Positions 27,682 to 36,109 of a DNA stretch of 64,000 nucleotides are shown piece by piece; positions within the stretch are counted from its first letter, which is position 1; each line of letters starts with the position of its first letter. This stretch comes from Nitrobacter hamburgensis X14 (lineage in GTDB: Bacteria; Pseudomonadota; Alphaproteobacteria; Rhizobiales; Xanthobacteraceae), in NCBI RefSeq assembly GCF_000013885.1, contig NC_007964.1, positions 2,590,001 to 2,654,000 on the forward strand, given 5' to 3'. The translations under genes and the position numbers were made by a program. Below the pieces are notes generated by a model. It had not been told where the DNA came from and searched no databases. It worked only from the letters and a program-made list of their open reading frames with translations.

Positions 27682-28932
27682 CTACTGGACAACGTGCCGC
27701 GAAGGCTCTGCCGCGCCCTGCCGGGCCGGCCGGGGTCGCTTCCGCGGCGCAGGCTTCGCGGCAGGTGTTTCTCCTGTCGCATCGGTATCCGTTGCGGCGG
27801 GCGCCGCAACCGGCGGCGGCGGATCGTCCTCCGGTTCGACCGTATCGTTCTGGATCTGCTTTTCCATGGTCCGAAGCCGGGCGACGTTCTTCTGGTGCTG
27901 CTCGTAGGTCTCGGTGAAACTGTGTCCCCCGGTCCCGTCGGCGACGAAGAACAAATCGCGCGTCCGCGCCGGATTTGCCGCGGCTTCGAGCGAGGCCCGG
28001 CCGGGGTTCGCGATCGGTCCGGGCGGCAACCCTTCAATCACGTAGGTGTTGTACGGGGACGGTTGCGTGATTTCGCTGCGTTTGATCGGCCGCCCCAGCG
28101 TTCCCTTGCCGCCGACCAGCCCGTAGATGATGGTCGGATCGGATTGCAGCTTCATTTTCTGCTTCAGGCGGTTGACGAACACCGCCGCGACCCGGCTGCG
28201 TTCATCCGCCTTGCCCGTTTCCTTTTCAATGATCGATGCGAGTGTAACGAGCTGCTCGGGCGTCTTGACGGGCACATCGGGGGTGCGACGCTCCCAGATT
28301 TCCGCAAGCAGGCGCTTCTGCGCCTGTTGCATGCGCTGGATCACCTGCTGCCGACTGGTTCCGCGCGGGAATTTGTATGTCTCGGGCAGCAACGAGCCCT
28401 CGCGTGGAATCTCGCGAATGGTCCCCGAGAAAATCTCGTTCTCCGAAAGACGTGCTACGATCTGCTCGGAGGTCAAGCCCTCCGGTATAGTCACGGAATG
28501 CTGCACCACCTTGCCCTCGACAATGGTGCCGATGACATCGCGCAGACTGGCATTCTTCTGGAATTCATATTCGCCCGGCTTGAGGCCGGCGCGTGCCTTT
28601 AGCGCCAATACGCTTCCGATAAACGCCAGGCGATTGCTGTCGATCACGCCTTCGCGCTGGAGAATGTCTGCGATATCGCCCATTCCGGCCCGGGCCGGAA
28701 TGTTGACGATCTTGTCTTCCCGCAGCGGTCCAGGCGCCTCGATCTTCTGCTTGCCGTAAACATAGATTCCGCCAACGCCAAGCATCCCGATCAGCACGAT
28801 GGTGATGATCGCGTTGCCGGCGATCACCAGCGGGCTGCGGACGCGCGCGGAGCGCTTCGGCGGCGGCGGCACCTGTTCGGGTTCAAGTGCAGCGCGCGGG
28901 CTGCGCGGAGAAATGGGCGGCCTCTCAGTCAT
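27682..28932 (-). CDS. mltG: Endolytic murein transglycosylase
   Basis: A 416-residue MltG/YceG. A proline-rich cytoplasmic tail and one membrane span (VIAGNAIITIVLIGMLGVGG) come first. A LysM-like region follows (ARAGMGDIADILQREGVI), then the catalytic domain with LASIIEKETGKADER, whose glutamate is the catalytic residue, and DPTIIYGL and YNTYVIEGLPPGPIANPG. It cuts nascent glycan strands and ends their elongation. The last 50 residues are Pro/Ala/Arg-rich. Its place next to fabF is conserved in relatives. Confidence 0.95.
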   Translation of the reverse strand: MTERPPISPRSPRAALEPEQVPPPPKRSARVRSPLVIAGNAIITIVLIGMLGVGGIYVYGKQKIEAPGPLREDKIVNIPARAGMGDIADILQREGVIDSNRLAFIGSVLALKARAGLKPGEYEFQKNASLRDVIGTIVEGKVVQHSVTIPEGLTSEQIVARLSENEIFSGTIREIPREGSLLPETYKFPRGTSRQQVIQRMQQAQKRLLAEIWERRTPDVPVKTPEQLVTLASIIEKETGKADERSRVAAVFVNRLKQKMKLQSDPTIIYGLVGGKGTLGRPIKRSEITQPSPYNTYVIEGLPPGPIANPGRASLEAAANPARTRDLFFVADGTGGHSFTETYEQHQKNVARLRTMEKQIQNDTVEPEDDPPPPVAAPAATDTDATGETPAAKPAPRKRPRPARQGAAEPSRHVVQ

Positions 28933-29060
28933 CGATGTAACCTGAATCCTGTCGGTTCAATCGCGGCCGGCGAATGTCTTTGCCCCGGCCACCAGCTTAC
29001 GCCCGTTACTAGGATTTATCATCGAATGCGGCGAAACGGTGGATTTGCTCCCGTCACGCG

Positions 29061-30326
29061 TTAATCGGCCACACGCCGCATGACAACGGACGCGTTGGTG
29101 CCGCCGAAACCGAACGAATTCGACAGCACCACATTGATCTCCCGGTTCCGTGCCTTGTGCGGGACGAGATCGATCGCGGTTTCCACGGAGGGATCATCAA
29201 GGTTGATCGTCGGCGGCGCGATGTTGTCGCGAATCGCAAGGATACTGAAAATCGCTTCGACAGCGCCGGCGGCGCCCAGCAGATGGCCGATCGACGATTT
29301 GGTTGACGACATCGACGTCCTCGATGCGGCGTTACCAAGCAGGCGCTCGACTGCGCCCAGTTCGATTTCATCGCCGACCTGAGTGGATGTGCCGTGGGCG
29401 TTGATATAGTCGAGGTCCGACGGCGATACGCCTGCGCGCTTCATCGCCGCGGTCATGCTTCGAAATGCGCCATCGCCGTCCGGCGACGGCGAGGTGATGT
29501 GATAGGCATCCCCCGACAGGCCATAGCCTGTCACCTCGGCGTAGATTCTCGCGCCGCGCTGGCGTGCATGCTCGTACTCCTCAAGCACAACGATACCCGC
29601 GCCCTCTCCCATCACGAAGCCGTCGCGACTCTTGTCGTAGGGACGCGAGGCTTTCTGCGGCGTGTCGTTGAATCCGGTGGACAGCGCGCGCGCCGCGCAG
29701 AAGCCCGCCATGCCGATACGGCAGATCGGCGACTCCGCGCCGCCCGCCACCATCACATCGGCGTCGCCGAGCGCGATCAGGCGGCTGGCATCGCCGATGG
29801 CATGAGCACCGGTCGAACAGGCCGTGACCACGGCATGGTTCGGCCCCTTCAATCCGTGCTCGATCGACACGTAACCCGAAGCGAGATTAATCAGGCGTCC
29901 CGGAATGAAGAACGGCGACACCTTGCGCGCTCCCCGCTCCTTCATAAGAACCGCGGTGTCTGCGATTCCCGACAGGCCGCCGATGCCGGAACCGATCATG
30001 GTCCCGGTCGCGCAACGATCCTCCTCGGTTGCCGGATGCCAGTTCGCATCGTCGAGCGCCTGCGTGGCGGCGCACATCGCGAAGATGATGAAATCGTCGA
30101 CCTTGCGCTGGTCCTTCGGCTCCATCCACTGGTCGGGATTGAAGGTTCCGTCGGTCCCGTCGCCGCGCGGAACGACGCAGGCGATTCGGCTCGGCAAATC
30201 GGCAACGTCGAACGTCTCGATCTGCTTCGCGCCGCTCTCGCCGGCGAGGATGCGTTTCCAGGTCGGCTCGACGCCGCAGCCAAGCGGCGACACCATGCCG
30301 ATACCTGTGACGACGACGCGCCTCAT
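29061..30326 (-). CDS. fabF: Beta-ketoacyl-ACP synthase II
   Basis: A 421-residue condensing enzyme of fatty acid elongation. RRVVVTGIGMVSPLGCGV opens the protein; VVTACSTGAHAIG holds the active-site cysteine (near residue 169). INAHGTSTQVGD and KSSIGHLLGAAGAVE carry the two catalytic histidines. ATG 30326 has CTGGAGT about seven bases upstream; the ORF extends ten codons further without family similarity. Downstream of acpP on the same strand. Confidence 0.95.
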   Translation of the reverse strand: MRRVVVTGIGMVSPLGCGVEPTWKRILAGESGAKQIETFDVADLPSRIACVVPRGDGTDGTFNPDQWMEPKDQRKVDDFIIFAMCAATQALDDANWHPATEEDRCATGTMIGSGIGGLSGIADTAVLMKERGARKVSPFFIPGRLINLASGYVSIEHGLKGPNHAVVTACSTGAHAIGDASRLIALGDADVMVAGGAESPICRIGMAGFCAARALSTGFNDTPQKASRPYDKSRDGFVMGEGAGIVVLEEYEHARQRGARIYAEVTGYGLSGDAYHITSPSPDGDGAFRSMTAAMKRAGVSPSDLDYINAHGTSTQVGDEIELGAVERLLGNAASRTSMSSTKSSIGHLLGAAGAVEAIFSILAIRDNIAPPTINLDDPSVETAIDLVPHKARNREINVVLSNSFGFGGTNASVVMRRVAD

Positions 30327-30420
30327 ATGAAAAACTCCAGCCTCCTTGCGAGCCATAAGGAAAAGCCGGTGGACCGTTCGCTCACGGCCCGTCCGGCTTC
30401 ATCAAGATCGCGCGAGAGCG

Positions 30421-30660
30421 TCAGCTTTTCGCGTTCTTCTCGAGAAACTTGGTGGCATCGCCAACGGTCAGAATCGTCTCCGCCGCGTCGTCGGGAATTT
30501 CGCAGCCGAACTCTTCCTCGAAGGCCATCACGAGTTCGACGGTGTCGAGACTGTCGGCGCCAAGATCGTCGATGAAGCTGGCATTATCGACAACTTTCTC
30601 GGGCTCTACGCCAAGGTGCTCGACCACGATCTTCTTTACCCGCTCGCCAATCTCGCTCAT
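30421..30660 (-). CDS. acpP: Acyl carrier protein
   Basis: A 79-residue acidic carrier protein: SEIGERVKKIVVEHLGVEP, then DDLGADSLDTVELVMAFEEE. Ser37 in GADSL is the site for the phosphopantetheine arm. The C-terminus is slightly basic (FLEKNAKS). ATG 30660 fits the family start; ATG 30663 directly precedes it. It has its own 270-base upstream spacer with a promoter-like element, in line with its need for high expression. Confidence 0.97.
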   Translation of the reverse strand: MSEIGERVKKIVVEHLGVEPEKVVDNASFIDDLGADSLDTVELVMAFEEEFGCEIPDDAAETILTVGDATKFLEKNAKS

Positions 30661-30819
30661 CATTAAACCTCGCGTTTGTTCAATTGGACCCGACCGCAAA
30701 ACGAGCCAGCGTGGAGCACTAACTCGCTAAGTTCCTGTCGCTATAGCAGTCGTGTAGAATCGGTCTGTTCCGCTTTGAGCGGGTGCGGACCGGCAAACGA
30801 CGGCAGCCTCCGCACCGCC

Positions 30820-30846
30820 AATATACAGGGTTTCAAATTCCTGCAA
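30820..30846 (-). promoter_or_regulatory. Candidate promoter for acpP
   Basis: Read on the minus strand, TTGCAG (30846-30841) and TATATT (30825-30820) are separated by 15 bases, pointing at acpP about 160 bases downstream. The spacing is short of the ideal 17, so this is only a plausible sigma-70 type site. Confidence 0.35.
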
Positions 30847-30933
30847 TGGCGTTCTTCGCCCACCCGTTGTTCGTTCGGTTATCACACATCGAAAGCCTTG
30901 ACTACAAGGCCTGGCGGATGGGCCCAAAACCCC

Positions 30934-31671
30934 TCAAATCATTGCCATTCCGCCATTGACGTGAATCGTTTGTCCTGTCACGTAAGCCGCTTCGTTCGAG
31001 CTCAGATAAACCGCCGCCGCCGCGATATCCGCCGGCGTCCCGAGGCGCGCCGCCGGGACTTTCGTCAAAATCGCCTCCCGCTGCTTGTCGTTCAGCGCGT
31101 CGGTCATCGGCGTTGCGATAAATCCGGGTGCAATGCAGTTGGCCGTCACACCGCGCTTCGCATATTCCGCGCCCAGCGTCTTGATCATGCCGATCAGCCC
31201 CGCCTTCGATGCAGTGTAATTCCCCTGGCCCGGATTGCCGGTCACGCCGACCACCGAGGTGATCGCGATGATTCGGCCGAAGCGCTTGCGCATCATCAAT
31301 TTGGTCGCGGCGCGCGCCAGGCGGAACGTCGCGGTCAGGTTGATCCGGATGACATCGTCCCAATCCTCATCGCGCAGTTGCACGAACAGATTGTCCCGGG
31401 TGACGCCGGCATTGGCGACGAGGATATCGACTTGCCCCATCGCCTTCTCGGCATCGGGTACCAACGCCTCGACCTCTACCGCATCGGACAGGTTGCAGGG
31501 CAGCACATGGACGCGCTCGCCAAGCGTGCTTGCCAGCGCCTCCAGCACCTCGCGCCGGGTGCCGGAAATTGCGACCGTCGCTCCCTGCGCATGCAGCGCC
31601 TTCGCAATGGCGCCTCCGATGCCGCCGGTCGCGCCGGTCACGAGCGCGGTCCTGCCGGTCAAATCGAACAT
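30934..31671 (-). CDS. fabG: 3-oxoacyl-ACP reductase
   Basis: A 245-residue short-chain dehydrogenase: the NADP-binding TGATGGIGGAIAKAL, NAGVTRDNL, the catalytic Tyr/Lys in NYTASKAGLIGM, and IAPGFIATPMT. It reduces the beta-keto group in fatty acid synthesis. ATG 31671 (MFDLTGRTALVTG) is the family start; AGAGGGAGAGGACACG just upstream is purine-rich and supports it. Lies between fabD and acpP on the same strand. Confidence 0.95.
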   Translation of the reverse strand: MFDLTGRTALVTGATGGIGGAIAKALHAQGATVAISGTRREVLEALASTLGERVHVLPCNLSDAVEVEALVPDAEKAMGQVDILVANAGVTRDNLFVQLRDEDWDDVIRINLTATFRLARAATKLMMRKRFGRIIAITSVVGVTGNPGQGNYTASKAGLIGMIKTLGAEYAKRGVTANCIAPGFIATPMTDALNDKQREAILTKVPAARLGTPADIAAAAVYLSSNEAAYVTGQTIHVNGGMAMI

Positions 31672-31690
31672 CGTGTCCTCTCCCTCTCGC

Positions 31691-32650
31691 TTACGCCGGT
31701 TGCGCGGCAGCCAGCGCTTCCCTGGCCGGCGCGATGTCGTTCGGTCCGCCGACGGCGACGCCAATAGCGCCATCCGCAATGCGCTTGACCAGCCCGCTCA
31801 GGACCTTGCCGGCTCCGATCTCGAAAAAGCGCGTCACGCCATGTCCCGCCATGTAGGCCACCGACTCTCGCCAGCGTACGGTCCCTGTGACCTGCTCGAT
31901 CAGGCGGCGGCGGATCTCGTCCGGGTCCGTGATCGGCGCGGCCAGCACATTGGATACGACCGGCGCGGCCGGCGTATTGATCGTCACGTTAGCCAGCGCC
32001 TTGGCCATCGCGTCGGCGGCCGGTTGCATCAGCTTGCAATGAAACGGCGCCGACACCGGCAGCAGCATCGCACGCCTGGCGCCCCGGGTCTTTGCGATCT
32101 CGACCGCACGATCGACCGCCGCCTTGTCGCCCGACACGACCACCTGCCCGCCGCCATTGTCGTTCGCGGCCTGGCAGACTTGACCCTGCGCGGCTTCGTC
32201 GGCAACCGCCACCGCGGTCTCGTAATCCAGACCCAGCAGCGCCGCCATCGCGCCGACGCCGACCGGTACCGCCTTCTGCATGGCGAGGCCGCGTGTCCGT
32301 AGCAGCCGCGCCGTATCGGCGATGCTCAGGCTTCCCGCGGCCGCCAGCGCGGAGTATTCCCCGAGCGAATGCCCGGCCACGAAGGCGGCATCACGGGCCA
32401 CGGAGAATCCGGCCTCGACCTCGAGCACGCGGAGCGTGGCGATGGAGACCGCCATCAATGCCGGCTGGGCATTCTCCGTCAGTTGCAGGGTTTCAGCGGG
32501 ACCGCCCCAGATAATGGCGGTCAGTTTCTCGCCGAGAGCGGCATCCACCTCGTCGAAAACGGCTTTCGCGACCGGAAAAGCGTCCGCCAGTGCCTTGCCC
32601 ATACCGACGGTCTGGGAACCCTGCCCAGGAAAGGTAAATGCCGCTGTCAT
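31691..32650 (-). CDS. fabD: Malonyl-CoA:ACP transacylase
   Basis: A 319-residue FabD: FTFPGQGSQTVGMGKAL, then GHSLGEYSALAAAGSL with catalytic Ser95, and SAPFHCKLMQPAADAM with the catalytic histidine. It loads malonyl groups onto ACP. First gene of the leftward fatty-acid block, divergent from rpsF. Confidence 0.95.
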   Translation of the reverse strand: MTAAFTFPGQGSQTVGMGKALADAFPVAKAVFDEVDAALGEKLTAIIWGGPAETLQLTENAQPALMAVSIATLRVLEVEAGFSVARDAAFVAGHSLGEYSALAAAGSLSIADTARLLRTRGLAMQKAVPVGVGAMAALLGLDYETAVAVADEAAQGQVCQAANDNGGGQVVVSGDKAAVDRAVEIAKTRGARRAMLLPVSAPFHCKLMQPAADAMAKALANVTINTPAAPVVSNVLAAPITDPDEIRRRLIEQVTGTVRWRESVAYMAGHGVTRFFEIGAGKVLSGLVKRIADGAIGVAVGGPNDIAPAREALAAAQPA

Positions 32651-33034
32651 GCGTCCGCCCCTTGAAACCCCGAGCGGAGAGACACCGCGCGCCAGATGAT
32701 GTCAAGAAGGGCGGGCGGACGAGACCCTATCAGCCCACGGTCACGCCGTCCCGGATCCGCCTGGCGGCAGGGATTGACGGCTTCGACGGTGCGCGCGACC
32801 GGCGCCTGCTCTTGCAAGCGGCCTGAAAATCCGTATAACCCGCGCCATCCGTGGATCCCGGCCGGGAGCTGAACGGACGGTCTCAGCAATTTCACCTGTC
32901 AGGCGATATTGATGCGGCAGGGCCCGTCGGTCCGTCGTCCCGTGCTTCCGCCTTCTGAGCTTATCCCGAGTCCTTTCCGAAGGTCTCGAAGGGCTTGCCG
33001 CCGAGGTCTGCGCCAACTTTAGGAAAGGACACCC
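32651..33034. other. 384-base divergent spacer; possible S6:S18 leader before rpsF
   Basis: No gene is seen here. The last 100 bases before rpsF contain CCTTTCCGAAGG, a small hairpin with an exposed CCGA loop, followed by CTTGCCGCC. Autoregulatory leaders that bind the S6:S18 complex are known upstream of rpsF in many bacteria and carry a conserved CCG. The match here is suggestive only. Confidence 0.3.
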
Positions 33035-33478
33035 ATGCCTCTCTATGAGCATGTTTTTCTCGCGCGCCAGGACGCGAGTTCCCAGCAGGTCGAAGAACTG
33101 ACCAACCAGATCACCGGTGTGATCACGGGATTGGGCGGCAAGGTCACCAAGACCGAGAACTGGGGCGTACGCTCGCTCACCTATCGCATGAAGAAGAACC
33201 GCAAGGCGCATTTCGTGCTGCTCAACATCGACGGGCCCGCCGCGGTGGTCAGCGAGATCGAGCGCCAGGAACGCATCCACGAAGACGTCATCCGCTACCT
33301 CTCGATCCGCGTCGAAGAACACGAGGAAGGTCCGTCCGCGATGATGCGCAAGGCCGATCGCGACCGGGAGCGCGACGATCGTGGCGGCGGTTTCCGTGGC
33401 GACCGCGAAGGCGGCTTCCGTGGCGACCGCGGTCCCCGTCGGCCGCGCGAGGAAGCCCCCGCAGTGGTTGAGGAGTAA
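33035..33478 (+). CDS. rpsF: 30S ribosomal protein S6
   Basis: A 147-residue S6: PLYEHVFLARQDASSQQVEEL, KTENWGVRSLTYRMKKNRKA and HEDVIRYLSIRV. The C-terminus is extended by an Arg/Gly/Asp-rich repeat (GGGFRGDREGGFRGDRG), longer than the E. coli protein's Glu tail; such extensions are common in Rhizobiales. AGGAAAGGA precedes the start. rpsR follows five bases after the stop. Confidence 0.96.
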   Translation: MPLYEHVFLARQDASSQQVEELTNQITGVITGLGGKVTKTENWGVRSLTYRMKKNRKAHFVLLNIDGPAAVVSEIERQERIHEDVIRYLSIRVEEHEEGPSAMMRKADRDRERDDRGGGFRGDREGGFRGDRGPRRPREEAPAVVEE

Positions 33479-33483
33479 GAATC

Positions 33484-33723
33484 ATGGCTGATGCCGGTGC
33501 ACGCCGTCCGTTTTTCCGCCGCCGCAAGACCTGCCCGTTCACGGGCGCGAATGCGCCGAAAATCGACTACAAGGATTCCAAGCTGCTGATGCGTTACATC
33601 TCCGAGCGCGGCAAGATCGTGCCGAGCCGCATCACGGCGGTATCCGCCAAGAAACAGCGCGAACTCGCGCGCGCCGTCAAGCGTGCGCGCTTCCTCGGCC
33701 TGCTTCCTTACGTCATCCGCTAG
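33484..33723 (+). CDS. rpsR: 30S ribosomal protein S18
   Basis: A 79-residue S18: RRPFFRRRKTCPF, IDYKDSKLLMRYISERGKIVPSRI and the end ARFLGLLPYVIR. Pairs with S6 on the ribosome platform and is cotranscribed with rpsF. In related genomes rplI normally follows within a short distance. Here a repeat and accessory DNA follow instead. Confidence 0.97.
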   Translation: MADAGARRPFFRRRKTCPFTGANAPKIDYKDSKLLMRYISERGKIVPSRITAVSAKKQRELARAVKRARFLGLLPYVIR

Positions 33724-33729
33724 AGTCCT

Positions 33730-33857
33730 GGAGCCTTTCCGCTTCTGACGCCATCAGAAGCGGGGCTCCATGATTTTGATTTGACGCGTTTTCTTCACGC
33801 GAACCGGTGTCCTCCTCGGATCAAACCCGAGGACGTGCTTCGCTCGGAAACGCTCTA
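33730..33857. repeat. Dispersed repeat, copy C, directly after rpsR
   Basis: This copy matches copy A inverted over its whole length: GGAGCCTTTCCGCTTCTGA, the hairpin CGCTTCTGACGCCATCAGAA, GACGCGTTTTCTTCACGCGA and a second hairpin CCTCGGATCAAACCCGAGG. It starts seven bases after the rpsR stop and may serve as its terminator. It marks the last core-like sequence before the accessory region. Confidence 0.85.
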
Positions 33858-34162
33858 ATTCGGCGATGGGCGACGGCGTTCACACCCGCCGCCCGTCATC
33901 TTTTTTCATAAGGCTTCCGGGTCATCCGGTCGCCGATGGTTGGGGTTCAAAAAGGACCTCTAACCGCTCGTTAGAGCCACACACCCTTTTCCCAGCAAAA
34001 TCAATACCTATGCCGCCGAATGTTCTCATTTCGTGCACGGCTTTTCGGCCCGTTTCTGGTACGAAACTGGTACGGCCGCGGGACTTTCATTCCGGCATTT
34101 CGGTGCATATTGAGCTGTGCCAAACGCGCGCTCACCCGCTCGGTTCCGACCGGCGGTTTGCC

Positions 34163-34510
34163 ATGGCGCTTAAGCTGCGCTTGATGGGCGACATGTCACC
34201 CCGCGTGATCCAGATGCCGTTGTCCGGCGGCGACCGGAAGCACTACGCCCGCGAGCTGCGGCGCGTCGAAAGCCTGCATGCCACACTGGTGAAGAAGGTC
34301 GAAGCCGCCCATGGGGCGGCCGAGGAGCATCTGCGGCTGGCGCACCGGCTTGAATGTGAGGAGTGGAGTGCGCGGCTGTTCCTGGGCGGCGAGGATGCGC
34401 CGTCGCCCACGATCTTGGCCGCGAGATCGATGTCTGGTCATTCTGACCACTCTGCGCAGTGCCGCCCTACGACCCCGTTATTGAATATGAACGGTTGTCC
34501 AGCCGCTTAG
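34163..34510 (+). CDS. Hypothetical protein, possible remnant gene
   Basis: The frame is open from 33866, but MALKLRLMGDMSPRVI at 34163 is the first plausible start. The middle is helical and charged (ARELRRVESLHATLVKKVEA). The segment EEWSARLFLGGEDAPSPTI resembles a stretch in hypothetical proteins I know from Bradyrhizobium-group genomes, but the Cys-rich half that should follow is missing, so the gene looks truncated. No function can be given. The 33.86-34.16 kb stretch before it shows no gene. Confidence 0.35.
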   Translation: MALKLRLMGDMSPRVIQMPLSGGDRKHYARELRRVESLHATLVKKVEAAHGAAEEHLRLAHRLECEEWSARLFLGGEDAPSPTILAARSMSGHSDHSAQCRPTTPLLNMNGCPAA

Positions 34511-34586
34511 GGGGATTTAATGTCGCACGCCGGAACGCAAAACGCCCGCGTCCATTAGCCATCTACACGTTAAAGGGAGTGCTCTT

Positions 34587-34913
34587 ATGAGAAAGTTTAT
34601 TATGGCGTTGGCAGTTGGCGCAGCCGCATTGATCGGTGGCGCCGCTGCAAACGCGGCAGACCATCCGGTGAGGGCAAAGACCCCAACCGACGTAACCCAA
34701 TCATCGACCGACATCAGCTCTCAGCGGCGCCATCGCCACCATGGCCATCGTCACTACCGCCACCATCGCCATTATGGCCATCGTTACTACCGTCCGCATT
34801 ACAGAAGCTACGGCTACGCTCCGAGGTACTATGGCAGTCCGTACTACGGCAGGGGATATGGTTATGGCGGGCCGAGCATAACGTTCGGCTTCGGCGGATA
34901 CCGCGGTTGGTAA
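34587..34913 (+). CDS. Secreted His/Tyr/Gly-rich protein
   Basis: A 108-residue protein with a clean signal peptide (KFIMALAVGAAALIGGAAANA, cleavage after ANA). Low-complexity blocks follow: HRHHGHRHYRHHRHYGHR, then Tyr/Arg/Gly repeats ending ITFGFGGYRGW. Such small periplasmic proteins are frequent in Bradyrhizobium-type genomes; the His clusters could bind metal, but that is inference. AAAGGGAG precedes the start and a strong terminator follows. Confidence 0.8.
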   Translation: MRKFIMALAVGAAALIGGAAANAADHPVRAKTPTDVTQSSTDISSQRRHRHHGHRHYRHHRHYGHRYYRPHYRSYGYAPRYYGSPYYGRGYGYGGPSITFGFGGYRGW

Positions 34914-34917
34914 TAAC

Positions 34918-34946
34918 AAAAAGCCCGCAGCGATGCGGGCTTTTTT
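34918..34946 (+). terminator. Rho-independent terminator
   Basis: AAAAAGCCCGCA and TGCGGGCTTTTT pair perfectly around a GCGA loop and end in a run of seven T. It begins just after the stop of the His/Tyr-rich gene. Confidence 0.9.
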
Positions 34947-35219
34947 TACAGCGTCGCCGGCTTTGCTGCTGCGATAGAGACCATCGCCGGCGCACAATTC
35001 TGATCGGAAGAGCACGACGTCTGTATGCGCGCCGTGGGATGAGGCGGAGATGCTACAATGTCCGCTGCCTGACGGATCGCTTAGGATTGTCGCCAGCGGT
35101 GAACGGCAGGACGGTGAAGCCGCCTAAACTTTTGGATCAGGCATCATGAGACCGTCGAGATCGTAAGCTGCCCGGAGCATCAAGATCGGCGCGGCTTGCC
35201 AAGATAGCGTCAACTTGGC

Positions 35220-35510
35220 ATGCGTATTCCGATGGTCAAATTCGTTGAGTCCCGCCCATTTGCCAATCCGGAATCTGCCGCGCGAAAGCTGGCCGAGATC
35301 GCCCGCGAGCTAACCTGCGCACAAGGCTGGGCCTATACCGGCGTCACGAACACCGCGTTTTTGCGGGCCGGCGGCAACGTGGCGGAATATGGCGCCGGCA
35401 TAGCGCACGGCATTGCCTATGGGCTGTTCGCGATCGATACATCCGGGACTCGGATAACGATTCTGGAAACGCTCGTTTCATGCCGGATTGAGATCGTAGA
35501 GGCGCGCTGA
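35220..35510 (+). CDS. Small hypothetical protein, 96 residues
   Basis: Reads MRIPMVKFVESRPFANPESA, then ARKLAEIARELTC and a segment with small and aromatic residues (YGAGIAHGIAYGLFAID). No signal peptide. Two starts are possible (35220, 35232). Its stop overlaps the start of the next gene (TGATG), so the two form a coupled pair of phage or island type. Family not recognised. Confidence 0.55.
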   Translation: MRIPMVKFVESRPFANPESAARKLAEIARELTCAQGWAYTGVTNTAFLRAGGNVAEYGAGIAHGIAYGLFAIDTSGTRITILETLVSCRIEIVEAR

Positions 35511-35740
35511 TGTCCAACATCGAACCCCTCGCCCGCGAAGTCTGCGAACGGGTTTGCCGCCGAAACGGCATGGCCGAAGCCGATATCCCAGCATAGGTCG
35601 ATAGCCATTGGGAAACTGCTGCGGCCGAGATCGAGGCTGGTAATTGCGACGATAACGGCGAGATCATTCCGGGATCAGATTGGCAGAAAGGCGTAGAAGC
35701 CTACCGGGAGCGGATGGCAGCGAAGCACAAGACCGAATAG
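35510..35740 (+). pseudogene. Small gene interrupted by an in-frame amber codon
   Basis: Starting at ATG 35510, 28 codons read MSNIEPLAREVCERVC and on to ADIPA, then TAG at 35594-35596. The same frame continues as VDSHWETAAAEIEAG, then DWQKGVEAYRERMAAKHKTE and a second TAG at 35738. The protein-like continuation (76 residues in all) and TAG being one base from TGG suggest a nonsense mutation. Readthrough is possible but unsupported. Family unknown. Confidence 0.5.
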
Positions 35741-35776
35741 AAGAACCCGCCGGAGCGCTTCCGTTGGGGATCTTCA

Positions 35777-36073
35777 ATGAACAAACGTAAAGCCTTGATC
35801 CACATCCGAGCACTGATAAAGGCACGTGAGCGAGAAGGCTCCTCCGGCTCGACGAAGGCCAAAGTTGTTGCGTCACAATGGGCTTTGATCAGTGAAGAAC
35901 GCTACAAAGTTCAACTACACGACCAGATCAGACTTACACTGACGGAGCGTGGATGGGTTCCGGTTATTGCCGGGAAAGACGGCAGCCTCGTCGGGTGGGC
36001 GCCGACTTCTGCGAACACGTTCAAGACACCAGAAGAAGCTCTGGCTGACCTGAGAACGCACCACGACATATAG
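35777..36073 (+). CDS. Small hypothetical protein, 98 residues
   Basis: Starts NKRKALIHIRALIKAREREG and has a C-terminal part with RLTLTERGWVPVIAGKDGSLVGW and TPEEALADLRTHHDI. Cytoplasmic and mixed alpha/beta in appearance; no known family recognised. GGGGA lies upstream of the ATG. It faces the prophage-type gene at 36110 across a shared terminator. Confidence 0.5.
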   Translation: MNKRKALIHIRALIKAREREGSSGSTKAKVVASQWALISEERYKVQLHDQIRLTLTERGWVPVIAGKDGSLVGWAPTSANTFKTPEEALADLRTHHDI

Positions 36074-36074
36074 A

Positions 36075-36096
36075 AAACCCCGCCGGAGCGGGGTTT
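36075..36096. terminator. Bidirectional rho-independent terminator
   Basis: AAACCCCGC and GCGGGGTTT pair perfectly around CGGA, with A-rich and T-rich flanks, between two convergent genes. It should end transcription from both sides. Confidence 0.85.
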
Positions 36097-36109
36097 CTTA
36101 GTCGTTCGA

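Noticed and set aside
29394..30575. 393-residue plus-strand frame opposite fabF
   Set aside because: Antisense to a certain fabF; low-complexity Arg-rich product and no ribosome site.
33940..33985. tRNA-like stretch GGTTCAAAAAGG with TCTAACCGCTCGTTAGAG near the island edge
   Set aside because: A short hairpin and a GGTTCAA look-alike are present, but no cloverleaf or acceptor stem can be built, so no tRNA attachment site is claimed.
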